The translations under genes and the position numbers were made by a program. DNA of 28,533 bases from RACS-047 sp031553855 (GTDB lineage Bacteria > Bacillota > Clostridia > Christensenellales > Pumilibacteraceae): contig JAVBKW010000029.1 of the NCBI GenBank assembly GCA_031553855.1, positions 1-28,533 of the forward strand, in the 5' to 3' direction. Below, piece after piece: positions 1 through 8,465 of this stretch. Below the pieces are notes generated by a model, which saw only the letters and a list, made by a program, of their open reading frames with translations, was not told the DNA's origin and did not search any database. Each line of letters opens with the position of its first letter. Within the stretch, counting starts at the first letter, position 1.

Positions 1-28
1 TCAAGTAAAGACCGGATAAAACGAAAAT

Positions 29-1141
29 TTATTCTTCGCTGTTTTCGACAGCATTATCCTCGTTTCCGTCGGGATCGACCATAAAATCACCGCCGGTTTC
101 GGCCGCCGCTTTACGCACTTTTGCTTCGATTTCCGCAAAAAGCTCTTTATTTTGCTGGAGCATATCCTTAAGCTTTTCCTTGCCCTGACAAAGCCTTTCG
201 CCTTTATAGGAAAACCATGAGCCGCTTTTATCAAATATTTCAAACTTGACGGCAAGCTCGACAAGGTCGCTTTCCTTTGAAATGCCTTTGCCGAACACGA
301 TGTCGAACTCGGCAAGCTTGAAGGGAGGCGCCATCTTGTTCTTGACCACCTTTACCTTAGTATGGTTTCCTATTACGTTGTTTCCGTCCTTGATAGGCTC
401 GCCCTTACGGACGTCAAGCCTGATTGAGGCGTAGAATTTAAGCGCTTTACCGCCCGTTGTGACCTCGGGGCTGCCGAACATTACGCCGACTTTTTCTCTT
501 AGCTGATTGATAAAAATTATACACGTCTTAGATTTGGCGGCGATTGCCGTTAGCTTTCTGAGCGCCTGCGACATAAGCCTTGCGTGCGCGCCGATACGCG
601 CATCGCCCATTTCGCCGTCGATTTCGATTTTAGGAGTAAGAGCCGCGACGGAGTCTACAACAATAATATCCATCGCGCCGCTGCGCACGAGCGATTCGGT
701 GATATCAAGCGCCTGCTCGCCGTTGTCGGGCTGCGATATGTAAAGCCGGCTGAGGTCTATGCCAAGCTTTGAGGCATATACGGGGTCGAGCGCGTGCTCT
801 GCGTCGATGAAGGCTACGTTTCCGTTTTTCTTTTGCGCCTCGGCAATTACATGGAGCGAAAGCGTAGTTTTACCGCTGGATTCGGGCCCGTATATCTCGA
901 TTATCCTTCCCCTGGGAAGCCCGCCGATACCTACGGCTAAATCCACAGACAAGCATCCGGTTGAAATGACCTCGACTTCGGAAAAGCTTTTATCGGTCAG
1001 CTTCATTATCGAGCCTTTTCCGTACTGCTTTTCTATCTGGGCGATAGCTATTTCCAAAGCTTTGTCTTTTTCTTCCTTAGTAGTAAGGGCGACGACCTTT
1101 GTATCTTTGCCGCTTTTGGACTTCTTTTCTTTCTCTTCCAT
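29..1141 (-). CDS. recA: Recombinase RecA
   Basis: ATP-dependent DNA strand-exchange protein that forms filaments on single-stranded DNA and triggers LexA self-cleavage. The 370-residue product has Walker A GPESSGKT at 85-92, the catalytic Glu in FIDAEHALDP (about residue 115), Walker B MDIIVVDS at 158-165, the L2-loop segment EVTTGGKALKFYASIR, and the acidic C-terminus typical of RecA. The ATG at 1141 is chosen because GGAG lies 5 nt upstream; the reading frame stays open further upstream but without a ribosome site. The product is somewhat longer than the usual 340-355 residues because of a Lys/Glu-rich N-terminal extension of about 25 residues before the conserved core. It lies downstream of cinA, as in many Firmicutes, but has its own likely promoter in the 101-nt gap. 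Identification is certain. Confidence 0.98.
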   Translation of the reverse strand: MEEKEKKSKSGKDTKVVALTTKEEKDKALEIAIAQIEKQYGKGSIMKLTDKSFSEVEVISTGCLSVDLAVGIGGLPRGRIIEIYGPESSGKTTLSLHVIAEAQKKNGNVAFIDAEHALDPVYASKLGIDLSRLYISQPDNGEQALDITESLVRSGAMDIIVVDSVAALTPKIEIDGEMGDARIGAHARLMSQALRKLTAIAAKSKTCIIFINQLREKVGVMFGSPEVTTGGKALKFYASIRLDVRKGEPIKDGNNVIGNHTKVKVVKNKMAPPFKLAEFDIVFGKGISKESDLVELAVKFEIFDKSGSWFSYKGERLCQGKEKLKDMLQQNKELFAEIEAKVRKAAAETGGDFMVDPDGNEDNAVENSEE

Positions 1142-1166
1142 ATATTCTCCTAAACTGTTTTTCTCT

Positions 1167-1204
1167 ATTATAACATAGTATTGGTGCCACCTGTATGGCA
1201 ACAA
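1167..1204 (-). promoter_or_regulatory. Probable recA promoter with overlapping dyad
   Basis: On the minus strand a perfect -10 TATAAT (1167-1172) lies 25 nt upstream of the recA start. The hexamer 17 bp further upstream (TACAGG) is a poor -35. That position is covered by a 24-bp imperfect palindrome (1181-1204) whose core is TGCCA-6-TGGCA with outer TTG/CAA arms. A dyad sitting on a weak -35 is where a repressor operator would be expected. It does not resemble the GAACNNNNGTTC LexA box of Bacillus. The promoter is reasonably supported; the operator role is inference. Confidence 0.5.
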
Positions 1205-1242
1205 TAAAAAATATTTTAAATTTTTTCAGAGATTCGACGGTA

Positions 1243-2307
1243 TCATTCCGTTTCGGCTTCGGCAAGCTTTTTATATAAGTTGAAAAATGCGGCCTTAACC
1301 CCTGATTCGATTATTGTTCCTCTTGAGCCTGTGAAGTTATATTTATAGATATGGATGCCTTTCATATTCCCTACGGCTATAAAGCACAAACCCTCGCCGC
1401 CTTCCTTTTCCGCAGTCGGGCCCGCGTTGCCCGTTGTAGCAAGAGAGAAGTCGCAGCCGCTGCGCTGAAGTATTCCTGCGGCCATTTCGTATGCCGTTTC
1501 AATGCTGACGGCTCCGTAGGTATTGATAACTGCGCCGTCTACGTTGAGCCTGCGCATTTTAGATTCGTTGGAATAAGCGACTATGCCCTCTTTAAAAACG
1601 GAGCTTATTCCCGGCACCGACACCAGCGCGGACGCAATAGCCCCGCCCGTAAAAGATTCGGCCACACAGAGCTTGATATTGTTCTTTATCAAAAGTGCGG
1701 CGACGCGCTCAACAAGTGAAACGTCGGAATAAGCGTAGGTGACGTCCTTGACTGACCTTGCTGCGCTTGTTATAACGGCGTCTACTATCTCTTTCGACAT
1801 TTTCGACGAATACTTGATATGTATCTCACACTCTAAAGGAGTTTCAAAGAACCGAAACGTTATGCGGCTGCGGTTTTTGATACAGGATGACAACGCCTCG
1901 CGCAGCTGCTTTTGTGTGGAACCGAAAGTTTTAATTATGAATGTATTGTAAAAAGTACGGCATTTACTGTTGAGCGCGGGTATGAATTTTTCTTCTATAA
2001 AGCTATTATCGTCCGCTGCCATAAAGCCGTAGATGATATCCTCTATTTCTACGACGTCAGCGTCCTGAGCGATAGTATAGAGCGAGCTTAAATAATCTTT
2101 AACCTTTTCAAATTCGCCGGTTACCAGCACCGCGCCCGCGCCGTCCTTAATATAGGCAATGTATTTTTCAGGATCGTCGGACGAACAAACGTTAAGGGCT
2201 GAAAAAACGTCGTAGCCTTTAAGCGAAAGGGCGCGCGAAATAGCGGGAACGTCCGCCCCCGCGCGTACTATCGTATCGGACCCGACGACAACTAACCCAA
2301 CGTTCAT
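1243..2307 (-). CDS. cinA: CinA-like protein with degenerate N-terminal domain
   Basis: Two-domain protein of the competence/damage-inducible CinA family. The C-terminal half (about 205-354) is a well-preserved PncC-type nicotinamide-nucleotide amidohydrolase domain, with CVAESFTGGAIASALVSVPG, GIVAYSNESKMRRLNV, and the TTGNAGPT loop. PncC recycles NMN to nicotinate mononucleotide. The N-terminal half aligns in position with the MoCF-like domain (COG1058) but has lost its usual signatures: a GGxGPTxDD-type motif is not recognisable and the segment VLVTGEFEKVKDYL stands in its place. At 354 residues it is shorter than the usual roughly 410. AAGGA lies 9 nt before the ATG. It sits between pgsA and recA, the classical location. 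The C-terminal function is likely intact; the N-terminal activity is doubtful. Confidence 0.9.
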   Translation of the reverse strand: MNVGLVVVGSDTIVRAGADVPAISRALSLKGYDVFSALNVCSSDDPEKYIAYIKDGAGAVLVTGEFEKVKDYLSSLYTIAQDADVVEIEDIIYGFMAADDNSFIEEKFIPALNSKCRTFYNTFIIKTFGSTQKQLREALSSCIKNRSRITFRFFETPLECEIHIKYSSKMSKEIVDAVITSAARSVKDVTYAYSDVSLVERVAALLIKNNIKLCVAESFTGGAIASALVSVPGISSVFKEGIVAYSNESKMRRLNVDGAVINTYGAVSIETAYEMAAGILQRSGCDFSLATTGNAGPTAEKEGGEGLCFIAVGNMKGIHIYKYNFTGSRGTIIESGVKAAFFNLYKKLAEAETE

Positions 2308-2376
2308 CCTTTGTTTTCCTTTTATCTTCTTAAGCTTCTTGAATAGATTAGAATTAAATCTACTCGCCTCATGTTA

Positions 2377-2952
2377 CTAGTTTTTTATTACTGAAATATT
2401 CCTTACTATATAATTGATGCCCGAAACGATAGTCATAATTGTTGCAAGCAGCAAAAGCCCGAGGCCGGAATACAAAAGCACCGCTCCGGCGGTTTCGTTT
2501 AAAATAAGAACGTCTGCGTAAGGGATCAAAAGTATCAGGCAGAACATTTGCAGCACAGTTTTGGCCTTACCCAGCTTATCCGCCGCCATTATGATGTTTT
2601 TCGAGCTTGCCACTATCCTGAAACCGCTTATCATCAGCTCGCGCGCAAGTATTATCATTGAGCATACCGCGACGCCCGACTGAAAGCTGTGAGCGTCAAG
2701 GCAAACGGCGATAAGCGCGCAGGAAACTAAAATCTTGTCGGCGATGGGATCTAAAAATTTACCGAGAGTTGTGACCATATTGTTTTTGCGCGCCAAATAG
2801 CCGTCTAAAAAATCCGTAAGAGACGCCAGCATAAATACGCCGACGGCCGCGATACGGAAATAAGGCGCGTTTTCAACGTTGATAAAAAACAACGCTATAA
2901 AAACAGGGATCATTAAAATCCGCATAAAAGTCAGTTTAGTAGGTAAATTCAT
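2377..2952 (-). CDS. pgsA: CDP-diacylglycerol--glycerol-3-phosphate 3-phosphatidyltransferase
   Basis: Integral membrane enzyme that makes phosphatidylglycerol phosphate from CDP-diacylglycerol and glycerol-3-phosphate, the committed step of anionic phospholipid synthesis. The 191-residue product carries the complete CDP-alcohol phosphotransferase signature D50-G51-x2-A54-R55-x8-G64-x3-D68-x3-D72 within DGYLARKNNMVTTLGKFLDP, and about five hydrophobic helices. The ATG overlaps the stop of rimO by 4 nt (ATGA arrangement), indicating translational coupling. Length and motif are typical of bacterial PgsA. Confidence 0.96.
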   Translation of the reverse strand: MNLPTKLTFMRILMIPVFIALFFINVENAPYFRIAAVGVFMLASLTDFLDGYLARKNNMVTTLGKFLDPIADKILVSCALIAVCLDAHSFQSGVAVCSMIILARELMISGFRIVASSKNIIMAADKLGKAKTVLQMFCLILLIPYADVLILNETAGAVLLYSGLGLLLLATIMTIVSGINYIVRNISVIKN

Positions 2953-4265
2953 TCTATCATTTCTCCTGTAAGGTCATAATCCTCATAGCCCGTGATCTTC
3001 ACGTCGTAAACCTGCCCAGCCTCGGCATAAGAACCTGTAAAATACACAAAGGTATCGATATCCGGCGCGGAGTCTTGCGTGCGGCCTTTGAACATCGCCC
3101 TGTTGTAATCTATGTCCTCGTATAAAACTTTAAGCGTTTTTCCGATGGCTTCATTGTTCTTTTCGCGGCAATTTTCAAGGTGCAGCTCTCCAAGCATTGC
3201 GACGCGCTTGTGCTTTTCCGCTTTTTTAACCCTGCCTTTAAGCTTTGCCGAGGGGGTATCCTCCTCGGGGCTGTATGCAAAAACGCCGACGTGATCGATT
3301 TTTGCCCTTTTAGCAAAGTTATAAAGGTTTAGAAATTCTTCTTCCGTTTCGGAGGGAAACCCGACCATAAAAGTAGTGCGGACGCTGATGTGATTTTTGC
3401 ATTGCCTTATTCTCTCAAACAGCTTATCGATATCGGCGGATCTTCCGCGCCTGTTCATCAGCTTTAATATGCGGTCGTCGTAGTGCTGAAGAGGGATATC
3501 GATATATTTGGCAACTTTAGGGTTTGAATCTATTTCGCCGATAAGCTCATTTGTAACAAGCTCGGGATAGCAGTACATCAGCCTTATCCACATAATATCG
3601 AGCTTTGACAGCTCCCCTATAAGCTCGATTAAAGCATACCTGCCGTAAAGGTCAAAACCGTAGCGGGTCACGTCCTGGGCGACTAAAATTATTTCTTTTG
3701 CGCCGTTGTCTATAAGGCACTGCGCCTCTTTGACAAGGCTTTCCACGGTGCGCGAAATATATTTTCCCCGGATAGACGGTATGGTGCAGAACGTGCATTT
3801 ATTGTCGCAGCCGTCGGCGATTTTCAAGAACGCATAATGGCCGGGAGTCGAGACTGTACGGTTTATATTATCCTTAAAATCTGTTCGCTCCGCGCTGCAA
3901 AAACGGTTTTGCGGATAAAGGCTTTCTATGACGGAAACTATCGTATCGTAGCTTCCTGTGCCCAAAAACGCGTCGGCCTCGGTCAGATCGTCTTTAAGCT
4001 GCTCTAAGTATTTTTGCGGAAGGCAGCCCGTTACAATAAGCTTTTCACATTTTTGCTTTTTATATTCCGCCATTTGCAGCACGGTTTCGATCGCCTCTTT
4101 CCTTGCCGCTCCGATAAAAGCGCAGGTGTTGACGATTATTATTTCGGCGTTATCGTAATCATTCGTGATTTTGAAACCGGCAGATATAAGATTATAAAGC
4201 ATTTTTTCCGTGTCTACCCTGTTTTTATCGCAACCGAGCGACACTACCGCTACGTTTTTTACCAT
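2949..4265 (-). CDS. rimO: Ribosomal protein S12 methylthiotransferase RimO
   Basis: Radical-SAM enzyme that methylthiolates the conserved Asp of ribosomal protein S12. The N-terminal UPF0004 domain has the three auxiliary-cluster cysteines C12, C48 and C81 (SLGCDKNRVD, VNTCAF, TGCLPQ). The radical-SAM motif is C153-x3-C157-x2-C160 in GCDNKCTFCTIPSIRG. A TRAM-type RNA-binding domain occupies roughly the last 65 residues. The IADGCDNKCTFC context and SLGCDKN start favour RimO over the tRNA enzyme MiaB. GAGGGG lies 7 nt before the ATG. At 438 residues it is full length. It is coupled to pgsA downstream and separated from ftsK by 69 nt. Confidence 0.96.
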   Translation of the reverse strand: MVKNVAVVSLGCDKNRVDTEKMLYNLISAGFKITNDYDNAEIIIVNTCAFIGAARKEAIETVLQMAEYKKQKCEKLIVTGCLPQKYLEQLKDDLTEADAFLGTGSYDTIVSVIESLYPQNRFCSAERTDFKDNINRTVSTPGHYAFLKIADGCDNKCTFCTIPSIRGKYISRTVESLVKEAQCLIDNGAKEIILVAQDVTRYGFDLYGRYALIELIGELSKLDIMWIRLMYCYPELVTNELIGEIDSNPKVAKYIDIPLQHYDDRILKLMNRRGRSADIDKLFERIRQCKNHISVRTTFMVGFPSETEEEFLNLYNFAKRAKIDHVGVFAYSPEEDTPSAKLKGRVKKAEKHKRVAMLGELHLENCREKNNEAIGKTLKVLYEDIDYNRAMFKGRTQDSAPDIDTFVYFTGSYAEAGQVYDVKITGYEDYDLTGEMIE

Positions 4266-4334
4266 ATTTGTGCCCCTCGGCGCATTTTCACATCCACAAA
4301 GCTTATTTTATGCTCTTCGGCGCCTCTCGCCCGG

Positions 4335-7300
4335 TTATATTTCTTCGCCGAACATTTCCTTATATTGTTCGCGCGTCACATACACCGTGCGCGGCTTATT
4401 ACTGCCGTCGTTAGGCGAAATAAACTTGTTTTTCTCCATTTGATACATAATTTTCGACGCTCTGGGATATCCGACAGAAAAACGCTGCTGGATAAACGTC
4501 GTCGAAACCTGTCCCGTTTCTATGGCAAGCCTTAAAACATTCGGCACAAGCGCGTCGTATTCGGCCTCCTGCGCAGAATTGACGGATTCGGTGTTTTCCT
4601 CTTTTTGCATAAGCGCCGCTTTAAAATCCTCGTCGAATTCGGCGGGATTGTTTTCGCGCACATAATTTACGACGGAGGTAACTTCTTCATTAGTAACGAA
4701 CGCGCCCTGAACCCTGCGCGTAAAGTCGTTTCCGGCGGGCGCGTAGATCATATCGCCGCTTCCTAAAAGCGCCTCTGCTCCGCCGGAGTCTAGGATAGTC
4801 CTTGAATCGATGACGCTCTTTACGGCAAACGCGATACAGCTTGGCAGGTTCGCCTTAATAGTACCTGTGATAACGTCAACGGAGGGACGCTGCGTCGCCA
4901 AAATAAGATGGATGCCCGCCGCCCTTGACTTTGCCGTAAGGCTCATAATGCGTTCCTCTAAGTCCTTGCGGTTGTCGGAAAGCATAAGGTCGGCCATCTC
5001 GTCTATCATAAGGATCAGGATCGGCAGTTTTTCCATTTCGCCGTTTTTGACGCCGTCGAGCTTATTATATTCGCTTAAATTCCTTACGACGTTCTTTGAA
5101 AACATAGTGTAGCGGCGTTCCATTTCGACTTTCAGCCACTTGAGCGCGTTCAAAGTCTGAGCGGACTCGGTTATGATCTCGTTCGTCAGAAGGTGCGGCA
5201 TATCGCGGTAGATCGTAAATTCGACTCGTTTGGGATCGATAAGTATGAGCTTTACGTCCTCGGGCGAGGCTTTGTAGAGTATGCTCATTATGATAGAATT
5301 CAAGCATGCCGACTTACCGCTGCCGGTCTGGCCCGCTACGAGAAGATGCGGCATTTTATCGAGCTGGCAGGTTATAATCGAGCCGGCTATATCCTTACCA
5401 AGGGCAAGCGTTATAGGCGAGGTGGCGGAGTTGAACTCTTTGGATGCGATTATTTCTTTGAGCCTGACTATATCGACGACCTCGTTCGGTATTTCAATAC
5501 CGACCGCCCTTTTGCCGGGTATCGGAGTTTCAATACGGATCTTGCCTTTGATAGCCAGGTTATATTCGATATCTTTTGCGTACTGCTCTATCCTTTTGAT
5601 AGGTATTCCCGGCGGCATTTCAAGCTCGTAGCGCGTAACAGTAGGGCCTCTTGTGATCGCGCTTACAGTTGCGGGAAGCTTTAGCTCGTAAAGCGTTTCC
5701 TCTAAAAGCTTTGCTTTTTCCGTTGAATCGGCCTCGACCGCTTCGGTAGAGTTCGATTTTGACGCAAGAAGGAAGTCTATCGGCGGCGGATTGTAGCGGT
5801 GGTGGCGGCGCACCTTAGTTTTGACTGGCGGAGCCGCGTCGCGCACGTAATCGTCGAGCCTTATCTGGTTTTCAGGCTTTAACTTAACAATAGGCTTTTC
5901 ATCGGCAAACGCGCCGAAACCGACCGGCGATTTATAACCTGATTCCGGTTTTTCTTCCTTGACGGCGTTATAGTAGCCTGTCGTATCGTTGAGGTTTTCA
6001 AAACCTTTTTCAGATAAGTCCAAAACCTCGCCGTCATCGATATAGTCGGGCTTAGCTTTTGGAGCGAAGCCTGAATTTTTTGAAATAAGATCGTCAAAAC
6101 CGGCGGAGAGAATCTTATCGTCTGCGTTATCCTCATCCTCGTCGAAATAATCTTTTTCTTCATTGAACCGGCCGGTAGATTTTTCGCCTAAATCGGCAAA
6201 ATTATCTATCACCGGAACTTTTGCGGAAACAGAAACTGGCGGGACGAATATCTCCGGCATACCCTTGAATCTGTATGGCTCTAAAATCTGCGGCTTTTCT
6301 TCCTTGACGGGCTCGCTGATTTCCGGCTCGGCGGAGGGGAAGAACTTTTCGCTGGGATTGTAGTCAAAGCTGTATTGATGCGAGGGCGTTTTGACGCTTT
6401 GCGGAGGAAGATCGTTTAAAACCGGTTTAACTTCCGGTTTAGCCTCTTTTTCAAACTTAAAATAGTCCCCGTTCATTATAGGAGGACGGGTATCTTCTTG
6501 GGGTTCTTCGGGCTTATCTTCCTGCAAAAAAGCTTTGCCGGCAGCAGAGACAGGCTCTGATTTGCGTTTGTCAAAATCCCCGAAATCGAAAGCGGGCCTT
6601 TCTTCTTTAAGCGGAGCGCGTTCTTCGGCGAGCCTTTTTGAAAGCTCGTCGCCGTTTATTATATGCCCTTCAACTATTTTGTCTGAAAAGTCTTTAGTCG
6701 GCGGAATAGTGACGCGCTGTAATCCCGCCTCCTCAAAATGCAGAATCTTAGGCGGACGCGCGTTTTCAACCGACGGCTGGATAGTTTTAATATCCGGCTG
6801 AGTCGTGATAAGCGGCGGAGTCGGGGGCGTGTATTGTGCAGCTGTAGAAGAATATTGAGAGCCTGTGCTGCCCGCAAAAGGCTGCGCCTGAGTGTTTTTT
6901 ATCTCGTTGAAAAGGTTGCGCATACGCGTGCGCTTATCATCTTTGGCAGGCTCTGAGTACGGGATAAACCCCGGCTCTTGTTTTACTGGCTCGGAATAGG
7001 TTTGTATGTTATTTATTTTCGGCGTTTGTGGCAATGCGTTAAAACTGCTCTGTGCAGACTCATAGGTTTTTGCCGTTTGCGGTATTATGGTATTTACAAA
7101 CAATCCCCTGTCGCCGTTGTGAGTGTTTTCAAAAGCCGTAGACTTATATTCGGGCGTCGCAGCAGGCTCATATTTTTTCTTGATTTCCTTTTTTACCTGT
7201 TCCCTGCCAATCGAATTTTTAAGCTTATCCCACGATAAAAGAGTTGCCGTGAGAGCAATTCCGAGCGCAAAAACAACGTAAGCAAAAACCGGCGTAACGA

Positions 7301-7715
7301 CCGACTGAACGGCGTATGCAAACACTCCGAACAATACGCCGCCTGCCGTAAAACTTTTGTATACGCCGGAAATATAGCCGTAAAATCCGCCGTCTAAATA
7401 TTGCGAGGAGGTCGCGAGCTGAAGTATCAATACGGCAAAAACGGAAATCGAAATGATCCCCGCAAGGTATTTCCCGCGGATATTCGCTTTTCTTTTCTGA
7501 CATACGGCAATACCGCATAAAAGCATAACCAAAAACAACGGGTACGCCATAAATCCTAACGTCCCGATAACTACGCTGTTAATAAATAAGCTGATATCTC
7601 CGAGTATCTTTTTAATGGTTAGGCACAGCAAAAAGAAAACCGAGACCATTATTAAAATGATTCCGAATATCTCATTGTCAGCTCTGTTTTTTTTCTGTTG
7701 ACGTTTTTGAGCCAA
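4335..7715 (-). CDS. ftsK: DNA translocase FtsK/SpoIIIE family, long linker
   Basis: Membrane-anchored, septum-located DNA pump that clears chromosome DNA from the closing septum (FtsK) or moves it into the forespore (SpoIIIE). Residues about 15-161 hold four or five membrane helices. A low-complexity linker rich in Pro, Glu, Lys and Phe spans about 165-645. The motor follows, with Walker A AGQTGSGKSACLNS near 793 and Walker B LILMIDEMADL near 902. A C-terminal winged-helix gamma domain (about 1052-1120, ending in a sequence with the recognition helix YPRASKIMYQMEKNKFI) reads orienting sequences on DNA. The start is an unusual TTG with AGAGG 6 nt upstream; the next in-frame Met falls inside the first membrane helix. 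The linker is far longer than in B. subtilis SpoIIIE, so the FtsK name is used. Which of the two cellular roles it serves cannot be told from sequence. Confidence 0.95.
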   Translation of the reverse strand: MAQKRQQKKNRADNEIFGIILIMVSVFFLLCLTIKKILGDISLFINSVVIGTLGFMAYPLFLVMLLCGIAVCQKRKANIRGKYLAGIISISVFAVLILQLATSSQYLDGGFYGYISGVYKSFTAGGVLFGVFAYAVQSVVTPVFAYVVFALGIALTATLLSWDKLKNSIGREQVKKEIKKKYEPAATPEYKSTAFENTHNGDRGLFVNTIIPQTAKTYESAQSSFNALPQTPKINNIQTYSEPVKQEPGFIPYSEPAKDDKRTRMRNLFNEIKNTQAQPFAGSTGSQYSSTAAQYTPPTPPLITTQPDIKTIQPSVENARPPKILHFEEAGLQRVTIPPTKDFSDKIVEGHIINGDELSKRLAEERAPLKEERPAFDFGDFDKRKSEPVSAAGKAFLQEDKPEEPQEDTRPPIMNGDYFKFEKEAKPEVKPVLNDLPPQSVKTPSHQYSFDYNPSEKFFPSAEPEISEPVKEEKPQILEPYRFKGMPEIFVPPVSVSAKVPVIDNFADLGEKSTGRFNEEKDYFDEDEDNADDKILSAGFDDLISKNSGFAPKAKPDYIDDGEVLDLSEKGFENLNDTTGYYNAVKEEKPESGYKSPVGFGAFADEKPIVKLKPENQIRLDDYVRDAAPPVKTKVRRHHRYNPPPIDFLLASKSNSTEAVEADSTEKAKLLEETLYELKLPATVSAITRGPTVTRYELEMPPGIPIKRIEQYAKDIEYNLAIKGKIRIETPIPGKRAVGIEIPNEVVDIVRLKEIIASKEFNSATSPITLALGKDIAGSIITCQLDKMPHLLVAGQTGSGKSACLNSIIMSILYKASPEDVKLILIDPKRVEFTIYRDMPHLLTNEIITESAQTLNALKWLKVEMERRYTMFSKNVVRNLSEYNKLDGVKNGEMEKLPILILMIDEMADLMLSDNRKDLEERIMSLTAKSRAAGIHLILATQRPSVDVITGTIKANLPSCIAFAVKSVIDSRTILDSGGAEALLGSGDMIYAPAGNDFTRRVQGAFVTNEEVTSVVNYVRENNPAEFDEDFKAALMQKEENTESVNSAQEAEYDALVPNVLRLAIETGQVSTTFIQQRFSVGYPRASKIMYQMEKNKFISPNDGSNKPRTVYVTREQYKEMFGEEI

Positions 7716-8059
7716 AGTCCGCCTCTCCGTCTTTTAAATTTGCTAGTCTTTAAAGAATCGCTTAACTCATTAATCGTTTCTTTAATTATTATAGAATAAT
7801 GTCTTAAATTAAAAACTTTCCGGCAAATTACTGCTATGTTTAAGGTGCCTGTCCGGGTATTAAAAACAACAAAATACAATCGGAGTAAATTAAAATACTC
7901 CGCTCTAGATTATATCACAGAGCGAAATATTTTTCAATCAATATTGACTAAAAAGCTCAAAATAATTTCTTTTGAGAATTTAAGTAAATTTTGAGAAATT
8001 TGCGAATTTTTTACTGATTTTCCAAATGTGTAAAAAAATTCAGGAAAACAGTTAGTAAA
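7716..8059. other. 344-bp AT-rich gap between ftsK and the dUTPase gene
   Basis: No coding sequence is supported here. On the minus strand the gap holds a TATAAT -10 (7788-7793), with only a weak -35 17 bp upstream (TTTTTA), as a possible ftsK promoter. A hairpin CGGAGTA-8-TACTCCG (7881-7887/7896-7902) is followed on the minus strand by a moderately T-rich run and may terminate the upstream operon. A smaller adjacent stem GCTCT/AGAGC lies at 7902-7906/7919-7923. The sequence TTTTGAGAATTTA (7970-7982) and its variant at 7989 also occur upstream of recJ. Confidence 0.45.
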
Positions 8060-8413
8060 TTATAGCTTATAGCCTTCTTTCAGCGATTTACCGGTTTGCC
8101 TTTTATGGTTTTCTTCGTTTTTATTTAGGTAAATCTTATACATTTCTTCCGCCGTCATACCCGCGTCGATACACATTCCTATCAAAAAATGCAGGACGTC
8201 TACAAGCTCTTCCTTGATGTTTTGCTCATCTTTCGGCTTAGGGTTTTTCCACCATTTATAGTTGGCCTCGCGTAATACCTCGCCTACCTCGTCAATGAGG
8301 GCAAGGCTTCTTTTTTGTATCCATTCTTCCTTAGTGTAGTTCAAATTGCGGCTTGTGCGAATAAAATCATCCAAATCCTTTTGCATCTGAAAAATTATAT
8401 CAAGCTTATCCAT
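8060..8413 (-). CDS. Dimeric dUTPase-like all-alpha NTP pyrophosphohydrolase
   Basis: Small all-alpha nucleotide pyrophosphohydrolase of the dimeric dUTPase/MazG superfamily, expected to hydrolyse dUTP (or another dNTP) to the monophosphate and keep uracil out of DNA. The 117-residue product shows the metal-binding arrangement E42-x2-E45 (DEVGEVLREANYKWW) and E69-x2-D72 (KEELVDVLHFL), and the C-terminal YLNKNEENHKRQ block characteristic of the dimeric dUTPase family (PF08761). That block favours dUTPase over a MazG-like protein of unknown substrate. A purine-rich run precedes the ATG, with AAGGA rather far at about 13 nt. It follows the M16 peptidase gene by 52 nt and is probably the last gene of that transcript. 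Confidence 0.85.
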   Translation of the reverse strand: MDKLDIIFQMQKDLDDFIRTSRNLNYTKEEWIQKRSLALIDEVGEVLREANYKWWKNPKPKDEQNIKEELVDVLHFLIGMCIDAGMTAEEMYKIYLNKNEENHKRQTGKSLKEGYKL

Positions 8414-8465
8414 TTCTCTCTCTTTCCTTTTCTTTTGAACTCATATAGTAAATAAACTTTCCTGA

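Noticed and set aside
1142..1242. LexA box of the GAACN4GTTC type before recA
   Set aside because: Searched for by eye on both strands; not present. Only the unrelated TGCCA/TGGCA dyad was found.
4014..4535. Plus-strand open frame of 173 codons antisense to rimO and ftsK
   Set aside because: A shadow frame of two well-conserved genes; its product is Arg/His/Phe-rich with no recognisable domain.
8060..8413. MazG-type house-cleaning pyrophosphatase as the name
   Set aside because: The C-terminal YLNKNEENHKRQ block and spacing of the acidic motifs fit dimeric dUTPase better.
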